Source: an uncultured Prevotella sp. (GTDB taxonomy: Bacteria > Bacteroidota > Bacteroidia > Bacteroidales > Bacteroidaceae). Taken from it: 64,000 bases of DNA. The position numbers and the translations under genes were made by a program. The DNA lies in the NCBI GenBank assembly GCA_945873145.1, contig CAMCBZ010000007.1:1-64000 (forward strand). Direction: 5' to 3'. Below, in pieces: positions 16,229-24,830 of the stretch. Numbering within the stretch: the stretch's first letter is position 1; each line of letters starts with the position of its first letter. The notes beneath the pieces were generated by a model, which had not been told where the DNA came from, made no database searches, and saw only the letters and a list, made by a program, of their open reading frames with translations.

Positions 16229-17311
16229 ATGAAAAAGTTAGTTTTGACTCTTGTCGCCCTCTTGGTCATGGCGGTTCAGGCATCGGCCATGAGTTATGAG
16301 CAGGCACGTCAGCAGGCTTTGTTCCTGACCGACAAGATGGCTTACGAACTCAACCTGACGGATGCGCAGTATGAGGCTGCCTACGAGATCAACCTGGATT
16401 ATCTGATGAGCATCAACACGTATGATGATCTCTATGGTATCTATTGGCGGCAGCGCAATCTCGACTTGAGCTATGTGCTTCTTGACTGGCAGTACCGTAC
16501 CTATGTTGATGCAGCCTATTTCTATCGTCCGCTTTACTGGGACGGCGGTTACTGGCACTTCAGCATCTACGCTCGCTATCCGCATCGTGACTACTTCTTC
16601 TTCGGTCGCCCGAATATCTATGTCACCTACTATGGTGGTCACAGCTGGCGGATGAACGGAGGCCGCAGCTGGTACTACGGACGTCACTTCGATGGACCAC
16701 GTCACGGAGATGGCGGACGCTACATGGGTATGCGCGACGGATTCGACCGTGGTGACTTTGGCAGAGGCACTCGCTTCGACGGCCATAGGGACTTTGGCGG
16801 CCGTAACGATGGCAACCGCAGCTTTGGCAATGGCACACGTTTCGGTGGAAACAATGGTAACCGTAGCTTTGGTGGTGGCAACCGTACTTATAGCGTATCG
16901 AGTGCTCCTTCTGGCTACGACCCACAGCGTGACCGTACTCGCTCGTTTGGAGCCCGTGAGAGCAGCACACGTACTACCGTGACGCAGCCGAGTCGTTCGT
17001 TTGGCGGAAACACTTCGATGGGAGAGCCCAGCCGCACCTTCTCTGCTCCGAGTCGTTCGTTCGGTACACGCAGCAGCGAGTCCAGCCGTTCATTTGGCAG
17101 CAGTGTTCCAAGCCGTTCGTTTGGCGGCAGCGTACCGAGTCGCTTTTTTGGTAGTGGCAACAGTGCTCCGGCACGCTCTTTCGGTGGCAGCAGTTCACCA
17201 GCGCGCTCCTTCGGTGGCGGCAACAGTGCTCCTACCCGTTCCTTTGGTGGTGGTGGCGGCTTTGGCGGCGGACACAGCTCTGGCGGCGGTCACTTTGGAA
17301 ATGGAAGATAG
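16229..17311 (+). CDS. secreted protein with low-complexity RSFGG repeats, unknown function
   Basis: 360 residues. The signal peptide (1-20) ends QASA. The N-terminal part (about 21-65) is helical and contains LTDKMAYELNLTDAQYEAAY, similar to LTxxQ segments of small periplasmic stress proteins (a weak resemblance). Residues about 75-140 are rich in Tyr, Trp and Phe. From about 150 to the end it is almost pure Gly, Arg, Ser, Phe and Asn, with eleven RSFG units and one RFFG variant. No Cys, no sorting signal and no membrane anchor were seen. The gene has its own promoter and terminator. The function is not recognised. Confidence 0.8.
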   Translation: MKKLVLTLVALLVMAVQASAMSYEQARQQALFLTDKMAYELNLTDAQYEAAYEINLDYLMSINTYDDLYGIYWRQRNLDLSYVLLDWQYRTYVDAAYFYRPLYWDGGYWHFSIYARYPHRDYFFFGRPNIYVTYYGGHSWRMNGGRSWYYGRHFDGPRHGDGGRYMGMRDGFDRGDFGRGTRFDGHRDFGGRNDGNRSFGNGTRFGGNNGNRSFGGGNRTYSVSSAPSGYDPQRDRTRSFGARESSTRTTVTQPSRSFGGNTSMGEPSRTFSAPSRSFGTRSSESSRSFGSSVPSRSFGGSVPSRFFGSGNSAPARSFGGSSSPARSFGGGNSAPTRSFGGGGGFGGGHSSGGGHFGNGR

Positions 17312-17364
17312 AAATCAATAGATATAAGATACAGTATTAAGTGTCGTATTTTGGATAACATTTT

Positions 17365-17399
17365 GCCCGTTCTCCTGTCCTGGGAGAGCGGGCTTTTTT
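17365..17399 (+). terminator. rho-independent terminator of the RSFG gene
   Basis: The stem GCCCGTTCTCC/GGGAGAGCGGGC is followed by TTTTTT, 54 bases after the stop codon. Confidence 0.92.
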
Positions 17400-17400
17400 G

Positions 17401-17491
17401 GTAAGGGGCTGCTGCAAGCAGCAGCTTACGGAACTCAAGGGGGGAAGGGCTGCTGCACAACAGCAGCACACCGAACGGAGAGAACTCGGTG
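17401..17491. repeat. GC-rich hairpins including a two-hairpin module
   Basis: Hairpin one spans 17401-17429 (arms GTAAG...GCTGCTG / CAGCAGC...CTTAC). The next two form a module: GCTGCTG-cacaa-CAGCAGC (17449-17467), then CACCGA...TCGGTG (17469-17491). The same module occurs at 20150-20188 with an identical cacaa loop and different but still paired stems. It lies between a terminator and the end of the phosphatase gene. Confidence 0.75.
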
Positions 17492-17554
17492 CTCAAGGGG
17501 GCTTTTACCCAATGGGTTGCGGAGGCTCCTTTCTTGCGAGAACCGGCGGAGCAA

Positions 17555-18064
17555 TTACAAGACGAGCTTGCGGACTTCGGCGTTGGTCATCTTCTGAATC
17601 TCATTCATCGGCTTGCCATAGTAGATGCTTTGGATGGCTTTGTTGACGATGCCGTGGCCAACAGCCAGAACGGTCTGGTTGGGGTAATTGGCTTTCAGCC
17701 AGGCGATGAACTGCTTGGCGCGGCTCTTGAGACTTTCAAGACTCTCGATGTCGTCGGGCCATTGCTTCACGGCTTGCAGGTTGGGGATAAACTTGCCGGT
17801 GAAGCTGCCCCAGTCGCGCTCGCGGAGCAGAGGCGTTGTGACGATGGGCTTGCCATGAGGCTCGGCAATGATTTCACAAGTTTGGATGGCACGATGGAGA
17901 TCACTGGCTACGAAGGTATCGATGTGTACGTCCTTCATTTGGTCGCGTACAGCGCGGGCCTGTTCTTTGCCCGTCTCATTGAGTTCACCGGGTGTTTGTC
18001 CTTGGAGGATTTGTGCTTTGTTGGCCACGGTTTCGCCGTGACGTACTAATAATAATGTGGTCAT
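17555..18064 (-). CDS. histidine phosphatase family protein
   Basis: 169 residues from the ATG at 18062-18064. This start puts the catalytic RHGET at residues 8-12, as is normal; the longer frame adds a tail unlike the family. The second histidine is in the VGHG motif near the C-terminus and the Glu in LLRERDWGSF. It belongs to the phosphoglycerate mutase-like branch (alpha-ribazole phosphatase/GpmB type). The substrate cannot be told, and no cobalamin synthesis genes lie nearby. Confidence 0.88.
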   Translation of the reverse strand: MTTLLLVRHGETVANKAQILQGQTPGELNETGKEQARAVRDQMKDVHIDTFVASDLHRAIQTCEIIAEPHGKPIVTTPLLRERDWGSFTGKFIPNLQAVKQWPDDIESLESLKSRAKQFIAWLKANYPNQTVLAVGHGIVNKAIQSIYYGKPMNEIQKMTNAEVRKLVL

Positions 18065-18132
18065 ATCCTGATTGAATCTATATTTTTGTACAACTAATAT
18101 CGGGTAATCGTTATCGTTTCCGTTTTTTTCCT

Positions 18133-18140
18133 TATCTTTG
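18133..18140 (+). promoter_or_regulatory. -7 box TATCTTTG for the DUF308 gene
   Basis: A perfect TAnnTTTG match 28 bases before the ATG at 18169. Confidence 0.6.
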
Positions 18141-18168
18141 CATAAGAGAAACAAAAGTAGATAACATC

Positions 18169-18849
18169 ATGAAAAGATTTCCAAAGTCCATTCTTCGTGC
18201 CTGCTGTGCCATTGCAGCCGGTGCGATACTGGTGCAATATCGTGACCAGGCCGTGATGTGGATTACGGTGGGTATTGGCGTTGTGTTCTTTATCTCGGCA
18301 GTCATCAGTTTCATTGACTATATGGCTTCGCGCAAACACAGCGATGAGCAGGTGGAGCTTTTCGACGCTCAAGGGCGCAAGATGGGGCAGCGGCGTCCGC
18401 GACGTTTTCCCGTTGTCGCAATAGGCTGTGGCATATTGGGCAGCGTGATGGCACTCAGTCCAGGGACATTTGTCGGTGGACTGATGTTTGTGTTGGCGGC
18501 TCTGCTGATTGCCGGTGGTGCCTATCAGCTGTTCAGTCTCTCGCTGGCAACCCGCTTTGCCCGTGTGGGCATTGTGTGGTGGGTGTTGCCCGTCGTCATC
18601 CTGCTCATTGGCTTAGTGGCTTTGATTAAGCCGAGTGCGATTGCCTCAGCCCCCCTGCTCATCATCGGCTGGTGCATGATGGTCTATGGTGTGGTGGATC
18701 TCATAGATGCCTTGAAGATCCATCGTTGCAAGAAGCAGTTCGACAAGGCTGAAGAGATCTCGTCTGTACGAGGGAATACTGGGCAGACGCAGGACAATGT
18801 GGCAGGACAAGCCAATGATACTGTATCAGAGGACGGGCCTACCGCATAG
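18169..18849 (+). CDS. DUF308 / HdeD-like membrane protein
   Basis: 226 residues with about six hydrophobic segments in pairs (about 8-25, 28-46, 80-100, 105-123, 135-155, 158-175). The repeated pattern of short helix pairs is typical of DUF308/HdeD proteins. The C-terminal 45 residues are polar and probably cytoplasmic. No enzyme motif is seen. HdeD in enterobacteria is linked to acid stress, but that role should not be assumed here. It ends 9 bases from the convergent udk gene. Confidence 0.78.
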   Translation: MKRFPKSILRACCAIAAGAILVQYRDQAVMWITVGIGVVFFISAVISFIDYMASRKHSDEQVELFDAQGRKMGQRRPRRFPVVAIGCGILGSVMALSPGTFVGGLMFVLAALLIAGGAYQLFSLSLATRFARVGIVWWVLPVVILLIGLVALIKPSAIASAPLLIIGWCMMVYGVVDLIDALKIHRCKKQFDKAEEISSVRGNTGQTQDNVAGQANDTVSEDGPTA

Positions 18850-18858
18850 CTTCTTTTT

Positions 18859-19494
18859 TTATTTCTTTGGCACCAGGCCCTCGATGTAGTTACAGAGGAT
18901 GCCGATGCCCTTGACGTTCTCACCGCCTTGGGGGATGATGAGGTCGGCGTAGCGCTTGGTGGGCTCGATGAACTGCTCGTGCATGGGCTTGAGGACTTTG
19001 AGATAGCGATCCACGACCATAGACACCGTACGTCCGCGGTCGATGGTGTCGCGCTGGATGTTGCGGATGAGACGTTCGTCGGAGTCGCAGTCTACGAAGA
19101 CTTTCAAGTCCATCATGTCGCGAAGGGTCTTGTTGAGCAGCGTCATGATACCTTCAATGATGATCACCGGCTTGGGCTCTACATGGATGGTCTCAGGCAG
19201 ACGGTTGCTGAGGATATAGCTATAGGTGGGCTGCTCGATCGCATGACCATGGCGCAACTCGTTGACCTGCTTGATGAGCAACTTCCAGTCGAAGGCGTCG
19301 GGATGGTCGAAGTTGATGGCAGAGCGCTCTTCCTGAGTCATGCCTGTTGTGTCGTTGTAATAAGAGTCCAATGGCACCACAGTGACATAGTGTGGTGGCA
19401 ACATCTCCACGATTTTCTTCACCACAGTGGTTTTGCCGGAGCCGGTGCCGCCTGCTATGCCAATGATGGTGACTTTCTTATTCTTGTTTTCCAT
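18859..19494 (-). CDS. udk: uridine kinase
   Basis: 211 residues, normal for Udk. The Walker A motif GGTGSGKTT lies at about 15-23. PLDSYYNDTTGM, HPDAFDW and the lid-region RDTIDRGRT are family signatures. It phosphorylates uridine and cytidine in pyrimidine salvage. It lies 45 bases downstream of the uracil-DNA-glycosylase-like gene on the same strand, so the two may share a transcript. A threonine tail found in some paralogues is absent. Confidence 0.93.
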   Translation of the reverse strand: MENKNKKVTIIGIAGGTGSGKTTVVKKIVEMLPPHYVTVVPLDSYYNDTTGMTQEERSAINFDHPDAFDWKLLIKQVNELRHGHAIEQPTYSYILSNRLPETIHVEPKPVIIIEGIMTLLNKTLRDMMDLKVFVDCDSDERLIRNIQRDTIDRGRTVSMVVDRYLKVLKPMHEQFIEPTKRYADLIIPQGGENVKGIGILCNYIEGLVPKK

Positions 19495-19539
19495 ATTGCT
19501 TGTATTTTCTTGTTGATTCTCTTTTTCTAACCTTTTAGG

Positions 19540-20118
19540 TTATTTCAGTCCTATCTCCTGGAACATCCGGTCGTAGTATTCTGCTTTCTTCTCCACCTTC
19601 ATCGGGTAGGCGCGTGAGGAGCTGGGCTCGCGGTAGAGGCGGATTGTGCGGCCTTCGAACGTGAAGTCGAGGTGGTCGCCCATTTTCATCTTGCGCGCGT
19701 CGATATGATAGTGGTCGGTGAAAAGCGTGGTGGCCAGTTGCCCGGCGGCGATCACAGCCTTGCATTCCGGCAAGGATCGCAACATCCCGTCGAGGTCGGC
19801 CTGCTCCACTACTTCCAGGTCTTTATCTGAGGCAGTGCCCTTGGTACGGCGGATGCGCAGGCAGGTGTCGAAGATGGCTACGCCGCGTTCGAGAAGGAAG
19901 TCCTTGAGTTCTTGCAGGCGATAGGTCTTGTGGTCTGTGTCTACAAACTTCAGCTTGTCGCCAAAGAAGCACAAGCCAAAGATACGCCACATGTCGTTGG
20001 TATAATTAGGGTAGTACCATTCCATACACCAGCGTTTGGGCGCAGGCGGGAAGGTGCCCAGCATCAGCAGCTTGGCATTCTTCGGAAGGAATGGCTCAAA
20101 AGGATGAACTTCAATCAT
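19540..20118 (-). CDS. uracil-DNA glycosylase superfamily protein
   Basis: 192 residues from the ATG at 20116-20118 (MIEVHPFEPFLP). The longer frame runs through an intergenic repeat and is unlikely. LLMLGTFPP near the start fits the G-x-x-P motif of the UDG superfamily (loop near the uracil pocket). PSSSRAYPMKVEKKAEYY near the end resembles the HPS-like loop with a serine in place of histidine. This matches the group annotated as uracil-DNA glycosylase family in Bacteroidota. Activity on uracil is unproven. Confidence 0.75.
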   Translation of the reverse strand: MIEVHPFEPFLPKNAKLLMLGTFPPAPKRWCMEWYYPNYTNDMWRIFGLCFFGDKLKFVDTDHKTYRLQELKDFLLERGVAIFDTCLRIRRTKGTASDKDLEVVEQADLDGMLRSLPECKAVIAAGQLATTLFTDHYHIDARKMKMGDHLDFTFEGRTIRLYREPSSSRAYPMKVEKKAEYYDRMFQEIGLK

Positions 20119-20149
20119 GATGAATGGCGAGTGATGAATGAGTAGTGGG

Positions 20150-20188
20150 ACGGCGCACAACGCCGTCATACCGAACGGATCCTCGGTA
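20150..20188. repeat. second copy of the two-hairpin module
   Basis: ACGGCG-cacaa-CGCCGT (20150-20166) is followed after two bases by TACCGA...TCGGTA (20169-20188). Loop and spacing equal those at 17449-17491, while the stem bases change in a compensating way. It lies between the nuclease gene end and the UDG-like gene start. Confidence 0.7.
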
Positions 20189-20202
20189 CTATTCTCTACT
20201 TT

Positions 20203-21249
20203 TTACTTTGCCTCCTTTACCAAGTACACGCAGACAGGCAGGTGATCGGAGAAGCCGTCGAGCCATACGCCACCGGCGGTAGTGCGCTTCGGCTCACCCT
20301 TGTACTTACCCTCAGTCTGGAAGAGGTAGGGCATGCGCTGGATCTCGCACTTGAAGTATTTGAGCGTCTTGTAGTCGTGCGTACCCTTTTTGTCAAGCAA
20401 CGAGGGACTGAGGAGAATCTGGTCGAAGAGATTCCAGGCTCCCTGATAGCGCAACGTGCCAGTGCCCTGCTTGGCGAGGATATTGTACCAGGGATTGTAC
20501 ATGTCATCGCTTCCCACCTTGCTGATGTCTTCTTTTCCACCGAGCACCTCGTGCATGCTCTTGTTGGTTGGGTCGTCGTTCATATCGCCCATGACAAAGA
20601 CCTTAGCGTTCTTGTCGAGGCGGAGCAATGAATCTTTGACAGCTTTTGCCTGAGCAGCACCGACCTCACGGTAGTAAGAGCCATTGAAGCGGCTGGGCAG
20701 GTGACAGACGATGAAGCTCACAGGCTCACCGGCCAGCGTACCGCTCACGGTGAGGAAACCACGCGTGGTGAAGCCCGAGTCCTGCTTTTCGGTGGGGACG
20801 TAAGGCACGAGTTTGACTGTATTGACTTGGAACATCTTGGGATTGTAGAGCAGTGCGCAGTCGATGCCACGCTTGTCCGGTCCCTCAACGTGGCAATACT
20901 GGTAACCGCGCTGTTTCATTTCCGGCTGTGCACAGAGGTCGGTGAGCACCTTGTCGTTCTCCACCTCAGCCAGGCCGATGACCGAACAACCCACTCCGGG
21001 CAGCATCGTCGTGCCCATGTCGCTCAGGGCGCGTGCCATGTTGTGGAGTTTGTGACTATACTTTAATCCGTTCCAACGATAAGAGCCGCCGGGCAGGAAG
21101 TCGTAGTCGCGCTTGCCTTCGTCGTGGCATGTGTCGAACAAATTCTCCTGGTTGTAGAAGCCTACCGCATAGACGGCGTATTTCTTCTGCGCGGATGTGG
21201 CCAGGCACAACAGCAGGAAACAAGCAATAGCTAAAAGATGTCTCTTCAT
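20203..21249 (-). CDS. secreted endonuclease/exonuclease/phosphatase (EEP) family protein
   Basis: 348 residues from the ATG at 21247-21249, chosen because it opens directly with a signal peptide (to about residue 22, ATSAQ). EEP motifs are in order: NQENLFDT (metal-binding Asn/Glu region), VIGLAEVEN (catalytic Glu), CHLPSR (His), VMGDMNDDP (Asp and Asn), and FSDHLPV (Asp-His pair). All key residues are present. Such secreted members act as DNases or phosphodiesterases. It is divergent from a TonB receptor and two OB-fold lipoproteins, which suggests a role in using external nucleic acid. A phosphatase of another kind remains possible. Confidence 0.85.
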   Translation of the reverse strand: MKRHLLAIACFLLLCLATSAQKKYAVYAVGFYNQENLFDTCHDEGKRDYDFLPGGSYRWNGLKYSHKLHNMARALSDMGTTMLPGVGCSVIGLAEVENDKVLTDLCAQPEMKQRGYQYCHVEGPDKRGIDCALLYNPKMFQVNTVKLVPYVPTEKQDSGFTTRGFLTVSGTLAGEPVSFIVCHLPSRFNGSYYREVGAAQAKAVKDSLLRLDKNAKVFVMGDMNDDPTNKSMHEVLGGKEDISKVGSDDMYNPWYNILAKQGTGTLRYQGAWNLFDQILLSPSLLDKKGTHDYKTLKYFKCEIQRMPYLFQTEGKYKGEPKRTTAGGVWLDGFSDHLPVCVYLVKEAK

Positions 21250-21294
21250 TTGTCTCTTTATTGTCGTAAAATCCATGTGTGATATATTGCTTTG

Positions 21295-21302
21295 CAAATA
21301 TC
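21295..21302 (-). promoter_or_regulatory. possible -7 box GATATTTG for the nuclease gene
   Basis: One mismatch to TAnnTTTG, 45 bases upstream of the chosen start. Weak. Confidence 0.3.
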
Positions 21303-21377
21303 GCAATTTATTTTGAGATAATAGGCCTTTTCACGGATTTTTAACAAGAGAAATCGTGAACTCTCCATTTATTTTGG

Positions 21378-21385
21378 TAAATTTG
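21378..21385 (+). promoter_or_regulatory. -7 box TAAATTTG for the TonB receptor operon
   Basis: A perfect TAnnTTTG match, 36 bases before the ATG at 21422. It shares the 172-base divergent spacer with the nuclease gene. Confidence 0.6.
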
Positions 21386-21421
21386 CACATATTATCAATA
21401 GTATTATAACAACTGACAATT

Positions 21422-23929
21422 ATGCAAAAACAGCTTATCTTAGCCGTGATGGCCATGAGCTATGCCCCGCTGACGTTCGCACAGAGCGATTCGACCAACG
21501 TCGGTGAGGCTGCTTTCACCTTCACTGAAGCACAGTTGGGTGAGGACGAGAACATGGGGCAGAATGTCTCCATTGTCTCTTCGGGCTCGAATGTGTATGC
21601 CTCGGAGGTGGGGTATTTGTTCTCGCCGATGAGGTTCCGGTATCGGGCACTCAATCAGAAGTACAACGAGATGTATATCAACGGCACGCCGGTCAACGAC
21701 ATGGAGACGGGCCAGTTCCGCTATTCTCTCGTCGGTGGTCTTAACCAGCAGACACGTAACATGGAGACGGCACTGCCCTTCGAGTCAAACAACTTCTCGT
21801 TTGCGGGTATTGCCGGGTCGAACAACTACAACTTCCGTCCGGCTGCCATGGCTACTGGCCAGCGTCTCACGCTCTCTGCTGCCAACCGCAACTATGTTCT
21901 CCGTGGCATGTACACCTATAATAGTGGTCTTACCGACAAGGGATGGGCTTACTCGGCCAACATCACCTATCGTTGGGCTAATCCGGGATATGTCAAGGGT
22001 ACATCGTACAATGCGCTTTCCTATTTCTTCGGCGTACAGAAACTCCTTAGCGGTGGTCACAGCCTGGCCTTCTCGACTTGGGGCAATCCCACAGAGCGCG
22101 GCACGCAGGGTGCGTCGACCGATGAGATGTATTGGCTGGCCAATGACAATCAGTACAACCCCTATTGGGGCTGGCAGGACGGCAAGAAGCGCAACAGCCG
22201 TATGGTGCGCGACTTCTCTCCTTCGGCTATCTTCACTTGGGACTGGAATATCAACGACAACAACAAGCTGACGACATCACTCTTCGGAAAGTACAGTATG
22301 TATTCCAGCACAAAACTCAACTATAACAACTCGGAGAATCCGCAGCCGGACTACTACAAGCGTCTACCGAGTAACTTCTACGATGTGTGGAATAGTGGCA
22401 ACGTGCAGAACACCGAGTTTGCTTTGACTGACTGGGAGAACGCCCGCGAGTATTTGGCTGGCAATGAGCGCAACCGGCAGATCAACTTCGATGAGCTGAT
22501 CTATGCCAACCGTCAGGCTGCGGCCAACGGACAGGATGCGCTCTACTATATCCAGAAGCGTCACAACAATCAGTTGAACCTCACACTGTCCACTTCGCTG
22601 ACTACCAATCTGACGAAGAACAGCACGTGGACCAACGGACTCTTCGCAGCTCACAACGTCAACTATCACTATCAGACGATGGACGATCTGCTGGGCGCCA
22701 CCTCGTATCACAACACCAACAACTACGCGCTCGGCACGTTTGCCGAAGGTTCCGACCAGTTGCAGTACGACCTCAACCATCCCAATGCTGTCGTCGGCGA
22801 GGGCGATAAGTTCGGTTATGACTATACCATCCTCACCAACCGCGTGCAGGGCTGGACGAGCTATGCCGAGAATTTCGGTATCGTACACTATATGATTGCA
22901 GGCCGCTTAGGTTACCAGAGCATGCAACGCAATGGTAAGATGCGCAATGGACTCTTCGCCAACAATTCTTACGGCAAGAGCGGCACGGCTAACTTCGTAG
23001 AAGGTGGCGTCAAGGCCAGTGGCAACTTCAATCTTGGTGGTGGCAACACGCTCACGCTCGGCATGGGCTATGATAGCAAGGCTCCGCAGGCTTCCGTGGC
23101 TTTCGTGGCTCCTGAGATGAACAATGACTTCGTTGGTGAACTGCACAACGAGCACGTATTCTCTTCTGAGATCGGCTATCAGTTCCTCAACAGCTGGTTG
23201 CACGCCAACATCAGCGGCTACTACAACCACATCACACACGCTACGGAGTGGACCTGCTTCTACTTCGATGATATCAACAGCTTCTCTTACAACTCGCTGA
23301 CTGGAATGAAGAAAGACTACTATGGCGTGGAGGCCGGACTGGACTTCAAACTCACCTCTGCCTTCAACCTCAAGCTCCTCGGCACAATCAGTGATGCCAA
23401 GAACGTGAGCAACGCCAAGGTTGTCTACCTCAATTCCACACAGGGTACCTACAACCAGGATGTAGCTTTGGTGAAGGATATGCGCGAGAACGGTACACCA
23501 CTTACCGCTACGAGCATCAAACTGAGCTATCATCAGGGTGGCTGGTTCATTGACCTGGCCGGTAACTGGTATGACCGCATCTATCTGAGTTACTCGCCGT
23601 ACTACCGCTATCAGAGCAGTTTGACCAAGATGGGCAGTGTCGATGAGGCTGGCAATCCTATCGTTGCACCCCAAGACAAGGGTCACGGCGGTTGGATGAT
23701 GGACGGCTCCATTGGCCGCAGCATCTATCTGAAGCATGGCAGCCTGAGCATCAACCTCATGGTGACCAACATCCTCAACAACACGCATCTGGTGACTGGT
23801 GGTTATGAGCAGAGCCGTTCGGACTATACCTCTACGGGTAACACACGTCTTTATCGCTTCTCGAAGAATCCGAAGAAGTACTATGCATACGGTACCAACG
23901 GCATGTTGAATATCGCATATAAGTTCTAA
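21422..23929 (+). CDS. TonB-dependent receptor-like outer-membrane protein
   Basis: 835 residues. A signal peptide (to about 20) is followed by a plug-like region (about 45-160: YINGTPVNDMETGQFRYSLVGGLNQQTRN) and a long beta-barrel with many aromatic-girdled strands, ending in NIAYKF. It lacks the carboxypeptidase-like N-terminal domain of SusC, and no SusD gene follows. Two lipoproteins follow directly (18 and 34 bases gaps), and a secreted nuclease is divergent. Import of nucleic-acid fragments is an inference from this context; the ligand is not known. Confidence 0.82.
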   Translation: MQKQLILAVMAMSYAPLTFAQSDSTNVGEAAFTFTEAQLGEDENMGQNVSIVSSGSNVYASEVGYLFSPMRFRYRALNQKYNEMYINGTPVNDMETGQFRYSLVGGLNQQTRNMETALPFESNNFSFAGIAGSNNYNFRPAAMATGQRLTLSAANRNYVLRGMYTYNSGLTDKGWAYSANITYRWANPGYVKGTSYNALSYFFGVQKLLSGGHSLAFSTWGNPTERGTQGASTDEMYWLANDNQYNPYWGWQDGKKRNSRMVRDFSPSAIFTWDWNINDNNKLTTSLFGKYSMYSSTKLNYNNSENPQPDYYKRLPSNFYDVWNSGNVQNTEFALTDWENAREYLAGNERNRQINFDELIYANRQAAANGQDALYYIQKRHNNQLNLTLSTSLTTNLTKNSTWTNGLFAAHNVNYHYQTMDDLLGATSYHNTNNYALGTFAEGSDQLQYDLNHPNAVVGEGDKFGYDYTILTNRVQGWTSYAENFGIVHYMIAGRLGYQSMQRNGKMRNGLFANNSYGKSGTANFVEGGVKASGNFNLGGGNTLTLGMGYDSKAPQASVAFVAPEMNNDFVGELHNEHVFSSEIGYQFLNSWLHANISGYYNHITHATEWTCFYFDDINSFSYNSLTGMKKDYYGVEAGLDFKLTSAFNLKLLGTISDAKNVSNAKVVYLNSTQGTYNQDVALVKDMRENGTPLTATSIKLSYHQGGWFIDLAGNWYDRIYLSYSPYYRYQSSLTKMGSVDEAGNPIVAPQDKGHGGWMMDGSIGRSIYLKHGSLSINLMVTNILNNTHLVTGGYEQSRSDYTSTGNTRLYRFSKNPKKYYAYGTNGMLNIAYKF

Positions 23930-23947
23930 GATTAATCATAGAAAGAC

Positions 23948-24796
23948 ATGAAAAGCAAGATATTATATCTGTTGGCCCTTCTCGTCTGCAGCTTTGCGCT
24001 GACGCTGACATCCTGTCAGGGCGACTTCGACGAGCCAGTGAAGACCGCTGACGAGGTGGGCATCGGCAACAGCAGCATCGACACAACCAACGTGGTGTCC
24101 ATTGCCCAACTGAAAGAGAAATACAAGAACTATATCAATACGAGCTATAGTTATAAGAAGGTGGAGGAGCCCATGGAGATCAAAGGCTATGTCACAGGCA
24201 ACGATGTGCAGGGCAACCTCTACAACGAACTCGTCATTGACGACGGCACAGGTGCTATCACCATTGGCGTAGCGCAGGGCGGTCTCTACGGACTCTTCCC
24301 CGTGGGTGCCGAGGTGATCATAGAACTCAATGGACTCAGTGTGGGCAACTATGGCTTGCATCCGCAGATTGGTACTCCTTATACAAGTACAAAAAGACAG
24401 AACTCTATCGGACGTATGAGCCGTGCCGTATGGAACCAGCATTTCCGTTTGACGGGCAAGAGCAAGACGATAGATCCCATTGAATTCCATAGCAGTTGGA
24501 AGCCTGCTTCTGACGGCTTGACCTATAGCGGTAAGCTCGTCACCATGAAGAACGTGAGCTTCAAGGGTGCTAATGGGAAGAAGACATTTGCCAACGCCAG
24601 TGCCGGACCCGGCTCGGTGAGCGTCTACTTCAATGAATATCCTACCACGACTATGGTCTACACCAGCAACTTCGCTGACTTCGCCAGCAATCCCCTGCCG
24701 CAGGGCAAGGTTAACGTCACGGGTATTCTTAAGCGCTACAACAATTCGTGGGAACTCATCATTCGTAGTCTCGACGATATCGAGGCAGTCAAGTAA
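23948..24796 (+). CDS. DUF5689-type OB-fold lipoprotein
   Basis: 282 residues with lipobox LTSC (Cys23). Residues about 50-130 read VSIAQLKEKY...IKGYVTGNDVQGNLYNELVIDDGTGAITI, the signature of DUF5689, an OB-fold-like domain in Bacteroidota lipoproteins. A second beta domain spans about 185-282 (SGKLVTMKNVSFKG...VNVTGILKRYNNSWELIIRSLDDI), also OB-like. OB folds often bind nucleic acid or sugar. It is the second gene of the operon and probably sits at the surface beside the TonB receptor. Confidence 0.78.
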   Translation: MKSKILYLLALLVCSFALTLTSCQGDFDEPVKTADEVGIGNSSIDTTNVVSIAQLKEKYKNYINTSYSYKKVEEPMEIKGYVTGNDVQGNLYNELVIDDGTGAITIGVAQGGLYGLFPVGAEVIIELNGLSVGNYGLHPQIGTPYTSTKRQNSIGRMSRAVWNQHFRLTGKSKTIDPIEFHSSWKPASDGLTYSGKLVTMKNVSFKGANGKKTFANASAGPGSVSVYFNEYPTTTMVYTSNFADFASNPLPQGKVNVTGILKRYNNSWELIIRSLDDIEAVK

Positions 24797-24830
24797 ATAC
24801 ACCTTATTATATATATAACATACAACGACA

